A DNA stretch of 64,000 nucleotides from Metridium senile (taxonomy: Eukaryota; Cnidaria; Anthozoa; Actiniaria; Metridiidae). Position 1 is the first letter of the stretch, and each line of letters opens with the position of its first letter. Location: NCBI GenBank assembly GCA_949775045.1, contig OX459096.1, positions 33,165,160 to 33,229,159 of the forward strand, written 5' to 3'. Made by a program: the position numbers and the translations under genes. This document shows, piece by piece, positions 1 to 11,500 of this stretch. Under the pieces are notes generated by a model. It was not told the origin of the DNA, ran no database searches, and saw nothing but the letters and a program-made list of their open reading frames with translations.

Positions 1-909
1 TCGAAATACCTGAAATTCGATGGGCAATTTGTAAGGTGTTTGCTTTGAAACTGAAGAAGTTACTTTCCCAGTCAACAAAGGGAGTTTGGCTTTTTGAACA
101 TTGTAAATTGAATTTTCTTTCGTTAGTATTCGCACGAACTACGAAATCATCTCAGTCATGTCGATGGGCCAAAATATTGTTTTTTCTTATTTTTTATTGC
201 TTTATTGGAGGTTTTGAGAACTGGGCTAAACGAATAGTCACTTTGAAAGGTAGTGAAAGGTAGTCAGTGGTAGTCACTTTGCAAGCTCACCGTTCGCACT
301 CGCCCTCTACCTTTCAAAATAGCGCAGAGACTATTGTACAAAACCTTTATATCTTATTCTGGGGGTTATTGGATACAAATTTAGTTCTGTACTGTTTCAA
401 GGGTAGTTTTTCTAACCATTTTCTATACGAATAAAATAACTTCTTAGTTATACAATTCAGAATAAAAATTAGCGATATAAATTTGCGATGTTCCCATTAC
501 TTCATCATAAATTTAAAATTAGTAGAGAATTACTAACGTTAAACTTTTACATAAAAATGTGAGCTTTATCAAGCTCAAGTATCCTGAGAAACTTATTAAT
601 CAACAAGTTTCTAAACTCTCTGTATAAAAGTGATGAGACTATAAATGAATTGAAACAGCAAGACAAGGGCGTGCGGATAAGTTTGCCATTTAATTAATGT
701 CATGAAACAACTCAAAGATCTGGGTAAGAGAATTGCATTGTTCTCTAGGACCTCTAGTCCAATACTTGGTAACCAAGAAAAACTAAAAAAAAAGCTCAAG
801 AAAAGCTCAAACTCAAAGAAAAAGCGGCTGCCTTAGTAAACAAACCGTGCGTTGTTTATTACTTCAAGTGTTTCGATGCGATTATATTGGCTACACGACA
901 CGCCATCAT

Positions 910-1070
910 CGAAGAGCACAAGGCAACATCTATTTGGGAAACACCTACAAGAAAAACATGGAACTGTATTGAAGAAGTGTGATCAGTTAATTGTTTGTTT
1001 ACAACTCTCAAGAAGTGCGAAAACTCGAAGAGCACAAGGCAACATCTATTGGGAAACACCTACAAGAAAA
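910..1070. repeat. Short direct repeat, two copies
   Basis: A unit of about 45 bases (910-955) recurs at 1026-1070 with one base of length difference. The separating sequence also contains related words around an 'agaagtg' core, so this looks like a small tandem duplication. No coding function is visible. The rest of 1-1356 holds no gene I can support; the short ORFs there lack recognisable motifs. Confidence 0.7.
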
Positions 1071-1356
1071 TCCCATTTCCCAGTTTATATTTGGACCAAA
1101 TCCCAGTTAAAAGACACATGATCCCATCAGTTTTGCTCACATTTTCAATCCCATTCCTATTTTCTATTGTTCTTTTATTTGTAAATCCCAGTCCCAGTGC
1201 ATCCAATCCCATTTTCCCAGTCAAAAATAAGGCCAATCCCAGCTCCCATTTTACACCTTCAGGACACTCAAGTAACAGAAAAACATGTACTTTGATTTGT
1301 ACTAATTATCTCAATGTATAACTCAATGTCTAGCAAAGATCCGATGCCATTTTGTT

Positions 1357-2633
1357 ATGAGAGGGGGGAGGAACAGACCTCAAATCTCCCACACCCCTTA
1401 TGTTTTTGGCCCATTTCTCCCTCATCCCTGATTTTTTAGGACATTTCTCCCTCCTCCCTGTTTTTCCAATTTTTTTTAGAAAACAAATATATTTCACATC
1501 ATTTTTGTTGTAAATGACGTCACGAATACATGCCATCAGTAAAATCGAATTATCAAACATATTTTGTGCTTTAAACGTTACCTTAGTCACCATACCACTG
1601 ACTCTTCCCTAGTTGTCTCTCTCTCTCTCTTTTCTTTTTTGTTTTGTTTCGTAAGGTTCAAAGTTGATAGTACACGTCGGGTGAGCTTACTACCGTGAGT
1701 TATGAAACGTATTGGTCCTAACCTCTACCATTTGCCTCAACCCCTGATGATTAGCTTATGGTAGAACTATCTACTTATCTCCCCTTCGGCTATCCTTCCC
1801 TTCCTATTTTTACGTCCCCTCCTTCCATCGAGACAGTCACGTATATCCACACGAACTCGAGCTCACTTTGCGCCTCATTCACATCGTTGTTTTGTATTGC
1901 CGTTATTTTTACATTTTTATTTTTACATTATTCTTTATTCTTACATATTTATTCATCATTATTTACTCATTATCATTATTATTATCATTTATTATTCATT
2001 ACATATTTTTATTCTTACTTTCCTTTTATGAATTTCATATTTATTTATTATTATTTACTCATTATCATTATCATTTATTATTCATCACATATTTTATTCT
2101 TACTTTTCTTTTATAAATTTCTTTCACCATTATCATACCACCGTTCACTCCACATGTATACCTACAGTCGATTCATATGCATCGCCCTTGCATTCATTAA
2201 GATATTTCCGGGACACTCCACATACCATATTGTTCCACCTCAGTTTGGAACGCCACATATATTCACATTTGCCACGACATGCACTCTACAACTCCTACAT
2301 CCCCACCCACCTTCCCTCAATTGATCTGTTGGTACGAATACCAAACATTTATTTTTTTATTTACATACAGGTAAATGCATTTGCACTTGACTCTTTTTTT
2401 TTTACATAAAAAAGCGATTCATGTATTGCATGTTTTTGAGCGTTGTAATAAGAAAAATAAAGCTTTTAGATTCAGAATTTTTTGAATAGCTTTTGGAAAT
2501 TGAAGATTTCTCCCTTATCCCATTATATTCCTACTCTCCCTTATCCCTGTATTTTATTGTCATTTCTCCCTCATCCCAAAGGATTTTCAGGCCATTTCTC
2601 CTCCATCCCTCTTCTGTTCCTCCCCCCTCTTAT
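1357..2633. mobile_element. DNA-transposon-like element with G-rich terminal inverted repeats
   Basis: The left end (1357-1377) and the reverse complement of the right end (2613-2633) match over about 21 bases with one mismatch; both carry a GAGGGGGGAGG core. Inside each end lie several diverged copies of a subterminal word (CATTTCTCCCTCATCCC), at about 1410-1470 and 2510-2610. The interior is low-complexity TTATT/CATT sequence with no transposase, so the element would be non-autonomous. I could not identify a clean target-site duplication, so the superfamily is undetermined. Confidence 0.5.
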
Positions 2634-3955
2634 GACCAGTTTGAAGATATTTCTAAGTTGCGAGTTCGTATAAATTGTCACGAAGATTGTGTGTCGACAT
2701 ATCTTTATTTCTTGTTTCTTAAGTTGCAGAAAATGACTTCAACTCCTCTTCATCTGACAGATTATGCTTTTGTCTTTCCACTGGTAATGATTTTTAATCA
2801 TCACAATGCCGTTTTAAACAGGGTTTTTTCCATCAAAATATGGTAAAGTTGGCAATGATGCAAACACGTTCAAAGCGGCTAATTTGACCAGACTCGAGGA
2901 GAGACCAGTGTTTGCTGTCTAAAAAGATACTATAAAACTTCCAATAGCTTTCATTGTTGATATTATGATCAAATGTGATGGCTAACAAAGCCTAAATAAT
3001 CACAAAATGCTAACTTTCGTAGATTTTGGAGTCACAAAACAATCGGAAATATGAGCCACCAATCAGCTTTTCAGCGGTAATCCCTATCGGTGTAACAGCA
3101 AACAAAACTGACGAAGCGTTTGCATTTTATAACTCGATCGGGCTCCGCCCATCGAGTAAAAATACTAGATCATTCTGTTTGTCATTTTGACAAGAATATC
3201 CAAAACTCTCAACTTTTCTCAGCCTTATAACAATTTTAGTTTACCAACTTTCGAAAAAATCCAGGCATTCTATCCAGGCATTATTATTACTATCCACTAT
3301 GCCCTTCACGGTAGTCACTACCAACTGCAAGAGCAAGTTGCTTGAAAGCTTGCATGGTATATAAACTATAATTATATAAGGCTGAGGAAAAGTGTAATGA
3401 ACTTAAATACGGCCTACGACCATCTTTTAATCTTCAAACAATGTCGTCCTCAAAATTGTGGATGAACAACTAACAATTTGCTATAATAATATGCCCTAAA
3501 CATATAACCGACATATCCTACGATATGTTATATGTTAAATATTATAATAAAAGAAAAATTACCGACATCCTTTGCAGTCTTGGATAATGAGTTTTTTCGT
3601 GTTTTGTAAATTAGCGAAAAAATATTCTCTCGATGGTATGTATACTACCTAGGGAATTGTTTGTAGGTTTATTAGGGGTGTTGTAGGTTGCGTAATTCAT
3701 CTTGGCGTTCTCTTGAGTCGCTTACCGAATTTTTATTTTTGTTAATGATTTGTTTATTTCTATTTTTTCAGGTCGTTTGGATTGCAAACATACTGGTGTA
3801 CTTTGATGTTGCCTAGTTTGTTAAACTTTATATTCTCCTGAATTAAATATTTTTGTTTTCTCAAGGGTGTATGTTTGTTGTCATTTTGTTTTGGTTTCAG
3901 ACAAGGAGGTATTCATTCGCGTTTAGTTTGGAACCATCCATGATTGTACGAGTTA
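2634..3955. other. Intergenic stretch without a recognisable gene
   Basis: AT-rich sequence between the inverted-repeat element and the recombinase gene. No exon, RNA gene or clear repeat family was recognised. A small inverted repeat lies around 3130-3165 (GATCGGGCTCCGCCCATCGA). Confidence 0.4.
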
Positions 3956-4150
3956 TTATGGGACCATCTGTACCCGTTTTTGTGTTACTATGGGACAACC
4001 TGTGCCCGTCTGTGTATTATGGGACCACCTGTGCCCGTTGAAGATATTTTGGGACTATCTGTGCCCGTTTTTGTGTGACTTTGGGACCATCTGTGCCCGT
4101 GCGTTTATTATGAGACCTTTGCGTCTTTTTGTGTTATCATATGACCATCT
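3956..4150 (+). repeat. Imperfect tandem repeats upstream of the recombinase ORF
   Basis: About six degenerate copies of a 27-35 base unit with the core GGGACCATCTGTGCCCGT lie just upstream of the tyrosine recombinase reading frame. Such arrays can mark the non-coding leader of a mobile element or a binding-site cluster; here the role is inference. The recombinase frame is open upstream through part of this array (from 3990), but the array-encoded residues are low complexity and probably untranslated. Confidence 0.6.
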
Positions 4151-4247
4151 TTTATACTACTTCTTGAGCAAAATATTTGTTATTGATTTTTCTTTCACTC
4201 TTACTAACACGTTTATTCTCATTGTATTAGATATTTTTCAGTCTCAG

Positions 4248-5225
4248 ATGTGGACCGAATTTGACGAGTCAATTCCTCCTCACCTACAAGGAATTTCAGA
4301 TGCTGTAAAGCAAACGGTATTCGCCTCAAAAGCGGACGGGACTGTGAGGACCTACCTCAGTGGATTCAATGGGTGGAAACGTTGGGCTGCCGTCAATGGC
4401 ATGACTTATCTACCAGCTAACCCTTACCATGTTGCTATTTACCTCCAGCTGATTAGTGAGAAAGCTAACTCTCCCTCCCCAATTACAAATGCGGTCTATA
4501 GTATCGACTGGGTGCACGGTTTGTCTGGCTACGATAAAGTGTCTGGTCACTGTTTGGTCCAATCGATGATGAATGCTTGCAAACGAAACCTTTCTAAACC
4601 TAAGGATAGAAAAGAACCTATTACACCCGAGATGTTACGCTCTTTGGCCGAGAAACTCAAAGATAAGTCTTGTGTTGCTAGTCTAAGGACTCTTGCTATG
4701 TGCTTAGTTGGCTTTGCAGGATTTTTTCGTTTCAGCGAGTTATGTTCTATTAGTGCCTGTGATATTCGTTTCTATTCATCACATTGTTCAATTTTTCTAG
4801 AGTCTTCTAAGACGGACCAGCTGAGAGAGGGTGCATGGATCAACATCTCCAGGACAGGAAACATGACTTGCTCAGTGTCTGCCTTGGAAAAGTACAAATC
4901 AGTAGCCGAGATTCAACTTGATGAAGATCTTCCCTTGTTTCGTGCTTTGGCCCCTCCCAACAGTTCTTCGAAAGTCCGCCGCCAGGGTATAAGTTACACC
5001 AGAGCAAGAGAGCTTGTCAAGGAGGGATTTAAAGACATCACCGACGTTTCTAAAATAAGTCTACACAGTCTGCGATCAGGTGGAGCGACTGCCGCTGCCA
5101 ATGCTGGTATTCCAGATCGTCTATTTAAAAGACATGGACGATGGGCTAGTGAAAACGCTAAAGACTCTTACGTAAAAGACAATTTAAACTCGTTACTATC
5201 TGTATCTCGTTCATTAGGAATTTAA
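4248..5225 (+). CDS. Tyrosine recombinase/integrase of a mobile element
   Basis: Predicted 325-residue tyrosine recombinase (phage-integrase fold), the class that cuts and rejoins DNA through a covalent 3'-phosphotyrosine. Numbered from the Met at 4248, the catalytic set is visible: Arg161 in FFRFSEL, Lys188 in SSKTDQ, His273 and Arg276 in SLHSLRSGG, His296/Trp299 in RHGRW, and nucleophile Tyr308 in AKDSYV. The N-terminal 110 residues resemble a SAM-like core-binding domain. The frame is open further upstream (to 3990) but only through the repeat array; a splice acceptor-like TTTTTCAG lies just before the chosen ATG. No reverse transcriptase or other transposon gene is adjacent, so a Crypton-like or solo recombinase is more likely than a full DIRS element. 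It converges on the ADP-ribosyl cyclase gene. The intact catalytic residues suggest recent activity or selection. Confidence 0.85.
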   Translation: MWTEFDESIPPHLQGISDAVKQTVFASKADGTVRTYLSGFNGWKRWAAVNGMTYLPANPYHVAIYLQLISEKANSPSPITNAVYSIDWVHGLSGYDKVSGHCLVQSMMNACKRNLSKPKDRKEPITPEMLRSLAEKLKDKSCVASLRTLAMCLVGFAGFFRFSELCSISACDIRFYSSHCSIFLESSKTDQLREGAWINISRTGNMTCSVSALEKYKSVAEIQLDEDLPLFRALAPPNSSSKVRRQGISYTRARELVKEGFKDITDVSKISLHSLRSGGATAAANAGIPDRLFKRHGRWASENAKDSYVKDNLNSLLSVSRSLGI

Positions 5226-5476
5226 TTACCGAGCCCAGCAGGTCGAGGGTTGTGATTCATAGGGCTGGGATTTTCCCCTAATTATCGCTACGAGTGCGTT
5301 GGGGTTTTTTCATCCGATGAATACTCGTTCACTTCTTTAGTAAAGAAGTTATTACGTTATATACAGAAATGAAAATATATCTCGAATGTAATTTGTTATG
5401 AACGTTCAATTATTGTCACGAAATAAACTATTAGCGGTCTCAAGCCGAGCACGCCGTATCCAATAATGGTGTTGTG

Positions 5477-5492
5477 TTTATTGATGTTTATT
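5477..5492 (-). promoter_or_regulatory. Candidate polyadenylation signals of the ADP-ribosyl cyclase gene
   Basis: Two AATAAA hexamers on the minus strand (5487-5492 and 5477-5482) lie about 75-90 bases past the stop codon of the last cyclase exon, a typical position for a poly(A) signal. The tyrosine recombinase on the other strand ends 250 bases further on, so the two genes are convergent. Confidence 0.5.
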
Positions 5493-5565
5493 GTTTCCGC
5501 ACGCGAGATGGTTGTTAGGTTGTTATTTAAGAGAGAGCTCTCCACTGTGACAGTTAATGAAAGAG

Positions 5566-8500
5566 TCAACAGATAACGACAGTATTTTTTCGACGAATCA
5601 TGCAGCAAAATGTCGTTGCCATACCAATAACAACAATTAGCAACACAGATGACGTCACTGCCAGTGCTATGCCCACAGGTTTCCATTCGCTGAAACAAGA
5701 GAAGATGGAATACATTCATACTCCTGGAATACTTTTATACTGCTATATATTATAGTTTTTGCGTGAGTATAGCAATTCGGCTTGCCGCATCGATTGTTGT
5801 TAAAGCAAAATAATAATAATTTCAATCAAATTCCACAACTATTGGAATAGCAAGAGTCTATTCATGTCTATACAGCATTTGCGAGTTTAAATGCATGGAA
5901 CAATCATTGCAAAATATGAATGCATGATCATCTGCGGGTTTTTGTATACATACTTTCTTATATAAGCATGACTATTTTTAAAAGGGTAGCCACACACCCA
6001 CCACCCCCCCCCCCCCCCCTCCCTCCTCCAAACAACATTGCAATATGCGATATGTGGTGTGCAATATGTATAAACTGATTAAAGACAATATTTACCTATC
6101 CTCGCCTTTGTTCTGATGTTCGTCTTGAAATAAGCATCGTGTTGCAGCTGGATGGTCAGCACACAGAATATGGCGTACAGCACTATAAGATACAAAAGAA
6201 ACAAAATATAACCGTCATAAAATTATAAATGTGCTACTTGATTGTAGCATACTAATAAAATTAATATATTTGCATCATGACCTCCAGCTTCGCTATAAGA
6301 TATAAAGGACTGTTATTGGTCCAAATCTCGGCTAATCTCGCCAAATCTCGCCTAACCTCGCCTAACCCCGCCTAACCCCGCAAGCAAAAAAATCCTAAAA
6401 TGTCAAATCTCGCCTAATCTTGCCTGATCACGCCTGATCCCGCCTAATTCCGCCTAACCTCGCAAGGTTGTAAATCCTAATATGTCCTAATCTCGCCTTA
6501 TCTCGCGTAATCCCGCCTAATCTTGCTGCGAGATTAGGCGGGTATTGGGCCCATAACAGGCCTATATAAATAAATCACTTATTAAACGTCTCAATCCTCT
6601 AGCCATTCACAAGTGTCCTACTATAGTTGAGGAACCTCAGACCCACACTTACTACCTCTACAATAACTATTTAGAAATGTAAAGCAGACGACTCTGCTCA
6701 TTTTTCGTCTTTTCTCGTCATCTTATAGGGAACCGAGCTACGTAAACTCGTCCAGTCAGCTAAGTTGGTATACGCTCTGCCTCCAAACCGATTGATGATA
6801 TGGTTCAGGAAAAAAAAATACCATAGTTGACAGACTATGCATGATCATCTTGATGTACACGATTTCGGCTGTAAACTATATATGTATACAAAATGTATAT
6901 AAAAGAGTACATACTCTGGGTCATCATAGCAATCAACTTTCAATCCACGCAAATAGGCATCTTGTTCTAGAAGTTTTATCGATTCGGTATGGCATTTTTC
7001 TCTGCAATTATACAAAGTATTAAGATATTTACTTGTTTTTTAACTGGAGAACGATGTAGGAATTGTGGGAAAATGCAGTCGAGGCTTTAGTGAGTCAGAA
7101 CCATAGACTGTATCTGAAACAACACAGTTTGGGATAAGCTAAGTGAGTCGAGCCGGAATCAAGTGAATCTGAAACAGGACTATCAAATGTTTCTTCATGA
7201 ATCAGAACATATGGTTATGTTGAACAAACCTACCAAGTCCTAGCTTTTTAGTTTGTTCCCGATAAGAGCATTACTCGCACCGATATCCTGTAAGATTTCA
7301 TCCTAATTTCAATGTTTGAAAAAGCGCCAATTACGCGTTTCAGTAATACGCCGTTCTAGCACAGATAGCCCAAGCTAGATGCATTTGTACGTTTTTTAGC
7401 AATATGACGAAATATTGTCTACCTGTGTGCTGTGTTTTTCCTTAGGACGCTGGGGAACAACAGCCATAAATCACTCAATATTGAAGGAAATGGCCTGAAA
7501 CTTTATAGGAATGTAAAGAAAAACACAACACACAGGTAGAGATTTTATTTTTATTGCATTTTATATATTTCGTCATATTGCTAAAAAAACATACAAGTGC
7601 ATAGCTTGGGCTACCTGTGGTTCTAGTAAAGGATTCGGTACAAGGCGATAGTTCATCGAAAAACATGACTGATTAAAACAAAAAGAAAACATACACTGCT
7701 TGAGGCGAGACCTACCTCTCTTTCCCTCCGATTGTATGAACGACTATAATTATAAGTCGAGTAATACTGGAAACATCAAAACTTGGAAGTTCGTACTTTC
7801 CAAAGAAGCTGAAAATACAATCATGCATGTATTCTTCAGTGTAGTTCGTGAGGCTTATGTGATCGAGAAGATATGCACGTTATTTTAGACGGACATGTCA
7901 GTATATAACAAAGTATATGGGATAATCATAAATGTCGGCATAATGGACCAGATTTTTGAAGTCACAGAATTTCTAGACAGGATCAGGGCTCCGAAAGTTA
8001 GCTTTAATGATGTCTGGGATCAGACTGTATGAACTTTGGATTGGGCCGGGATTACTGTTTGTATATACTTTGTTACTACACTGATTCACACCTTTAGGTA
8101 CTAAGGTCAAATATAGTATGTTAGGAAGTTTCTACTAAAAACAATTTCAAAGTTAATCACTTAACTCTTTTAATAAAGTAGGCCTGCCCCTGGACCTTAA
8201 ATCGCCGTAATTTAATGCGATTTAAAGCGTTTTAAGGCGATTTAATGCGATTTAAGAAAATATGGCCAAACTTCGAGTGAAGTTTTAAGGCGTTTTAGTG
8301 CGGTTTAAGGCGATTTAAGGCGATTTAAGAAAAAATATAAGAAAATCAGAGGCGCCATAAGGCAATTTTAAGCAATTTACAGCGATTTAGGGATGTTTAA
8401 GAAAATATATGGTGAAGAAGATGCATTTTCTGGTGGTTTAAGTAATTTTTTTTTGTAAAAATGAACAACATTTTAAGTTCATTTAAGGAAATTTGAAAAT

Positions 8501-11500
8501 AAAGGTATCATTGTTCAAAATATCATTTAAATATAATACTTCTAGTAAGCAAAGGCCAGTTTAAACTTTACATCAAAAATTGTATTCAATAAAGGTCAGT
8601 TTTATATTAATATAAGGAATGCCTGTGATTCATTTACATAATTGATTTAGAGTGCAAATATTATATCCATGAAATACAAAATAGTACAATATGATGCTAG
8701 TTAAAACAATAGAATAGAGTGCAAATAGCGTAACAATTAAAGCACTTTTAAACAATGATTATCAATTACTTTAACATAGTTTAATACTATGAAACCAGTT
8801 GCAAAACAATTATTTTTATATCTTTTTTATTTTGAATATTTTTAACATCAAAACTTTTAAACAACACTTCCTTTGTACATCTTTCTGTATACACCTATTT
8901 CAATAAACGTTGTCCATCTGGAATGGTTGATCTGAGACCGATAGGAATTGTGGGAGCTCATTAAATTTCAAATAACTTGTTTTAATCACACTTGAATGGT
9001 GCTGAATTACAGGTAACAGTATTTCAGAAGTAAACATTAATATTCAAGCAATATTATAATAGTGTATTTGCAATTTAACGAGCTCCCACAATTCCTATCG
9101 GTCTCAGATCAACCATTTCCAGATGGACAACGTTAATTGAAATAGGTGTATACATATAAATTAAATAATTATATACGTTCTGGGTGCTTTCATTAAGGAT
9201 TGCTGGCTATTTTCTAAGAAACATTTGTTTGAATTTGTATAATATCGCTAACCTCCAACAATAAGAATCTAATCTTTATTGTAGTAGATATTTTTCCAGA
9301 TTAAACAAACGTTTCTGAAACCAGGGACTGAACAGTAACGAAATTATTAAAGCTAATATTTTTACATACCACTGATGAAGATTTAAAGTCCAATTCGCAT
9401 CTTATCTTGATGTTAGTTAGTGTAAATGTTTCTGAAATTGTTTTTCCTGTCGCATTGATGATCCTTACAGAAAAACTTGGTTTTTGATATATAAATTAAT
9501 CTTTATATGTGATGTATAAATAATCTCAGCGTTCATTTTCGGATCTTTCTCAGGAACCCATCCTATTTGACGTTCTCCAGATCGTATAGACAGCAAAATA
9601 CCCCCAAACCATACCTTGATCCAAAAGCAAGTGTTTTTTTCTTATGCTCACTGCAAATACTTCTTCTGACTGCCAATTACAGCAATAACCACTTCTTTAC
9701 TTGATGCATACTTGGACGTTCCACTATTCGAAGGTGATGTCTGTGGCAGGTGGCAAGTCTTTTTCCTTCTTGTTTCCAGGTTTTGATCTTATTTACAAGA
9801 TGATCTCTTGTAAGTACCTTTACAGGAGATGACAGAAGCTCAAAATAAAACTATGTTCGAGTATTCCGCCATTTTGATTTGTCCCAGTCTCTCACGCTAA
9901 GTCCTGACATGTGACCTATCTGACATGTGTTACTGTGCTGTCATAATATTATCGGCTATGACTCCCTCAATGAGAACTTTTTCTTTGACGATCGAGTAAA
10001 ACAATTTTTCCAACCCTTTGACGAAGTGTCGATTAGCCGATACCGATTAGCCTCGTTGGCCATTTCTGAGCTTCGTATTACAAATCAAGAGTTCACTCAG
10101 TGAGTCGATGTATATTACCAGTATACCGTTCAGATTTGACAGAAAGTCTCATGAAATTGACCAGTAATTGAACACTCCTCCATCCACTCCCCCATCCCAA
10201 CGGAGAAACACCTGTGCGGTGTTATCGCAGGCTCACAAAACCAATTTAAAATGGCGAACAGCAAGCTAAGATTAGCCTGCGTGCAGCCCCTTTGTTTACC
10301 CGTAATAAGGGTCTGCGAATTATTGCAAGATTCCGTGTTCTGGACCCCCAGCCGAGTTGCACGATTATATATAACAGGCTCTGATTGGCTGCTACACCAG
10401 CTCATTCTTACATACTCTCTGATTGGCTCGAAAGCTCGTACTCGATGTCACGTCGAAAATCGTCAAATATAAGGACTGACACTGACATGGATATATACGC
10501 TTCATACTTCGGTAAAAGAACAATTATTGATTGATGTAAAACATATCAAAATGCATCTGAAAAATATTTATAAACATGAATGGCATAGTGGTTGATATGT
10601 GAACAGTGAATAATATAATAGGGTATGGTATAGGTGATGAAGTATAATAATAATTATGATATGAATAACACTTCAAAAAAAAGTTCATCTACACCGAGTA
10701 GTAGAATTCAATATTTCGGCGATAAGTCGACAATAAACTTGAGAACTATCAACCCATACAGGGGCTCTGATAAATTTGTTACTTCCATAAGTAAGTTTTA
10801 GTGCATTTACTGCGGTTTTTTGGCATTTCCGAGCCATTTTAGAAGAGACAACTTTTCGCCGCCTTTGAGCGGCCATCTTGTTTTGCTCGATCATGACACT
10901 AGTCTCTACTGCGCATGCGAGTACGAGCTTTCGAGCCAATCAGAGAGTATGTAAGAATGAGCTGGCGTAGCAGCCAATCAGAGCCTGTTATATATAATCG
11001 TGCAACTCGGCTGGGGGTCCAGAACACGGAATCTTGCAATAATTCGCAGACCCTTATTACGGGTAAACAAAGGGGCTGCACGCAGGCTAGCTAAGATAGT
11101 TGAAGTGTTTTATATTTGCATGTGTTTTCCACTCGTTTATGTAAAATACGCAGACAACCTATTTGCACAAGTAAAGCTGAGCAAATGATATTAACTTTAA
11201 TACAATGGCTTAATGGTGACCTTTTACTGTGTGACTGACCATATTAATGTGTGACTGCATGCTGCTCACGTAAGTAGAATTCACTTGATTCTAAATTGTA
11301 CAATAAGATTATTTACTAGTAAAGTTTTCGAAATAGTTCGGTGAAAACCACATAAAATGTTAATTAATTTCTTTTCAATTTTTTTTTTATATTTCGCTAG
11401 ATTGATGATAAATATTTGTTATAGAATGACCAACAAAAAATATTCTAAAATGTTATAAATAAATAATATGTTCTTGCAGTTTTGTTAAGTACTTTTAATG

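Noticed and set aside
1758..2324. 188-aa ORF rich in Tyr/Ile/Ser
   Set aside because: Low-complexity TTATT/CATT repeats inside the inverted-repeat element; no domain, no splice context.
6740..6800. Possible tRNA-like head (GTCAGCTAAGTTGGTATA ... GGTTCAGG)
   Set aside because: The A-box is acceptable, but the B-box is incomplete and no cloverleaf forms; at most a decayed SINE.
10251..11081. Mirrored ORFs (CVQPLCLPVIRVCELLQD) at both ends
   Set aside because: They are the two arms of the foldback element read in opposite orientation, not two related genes.
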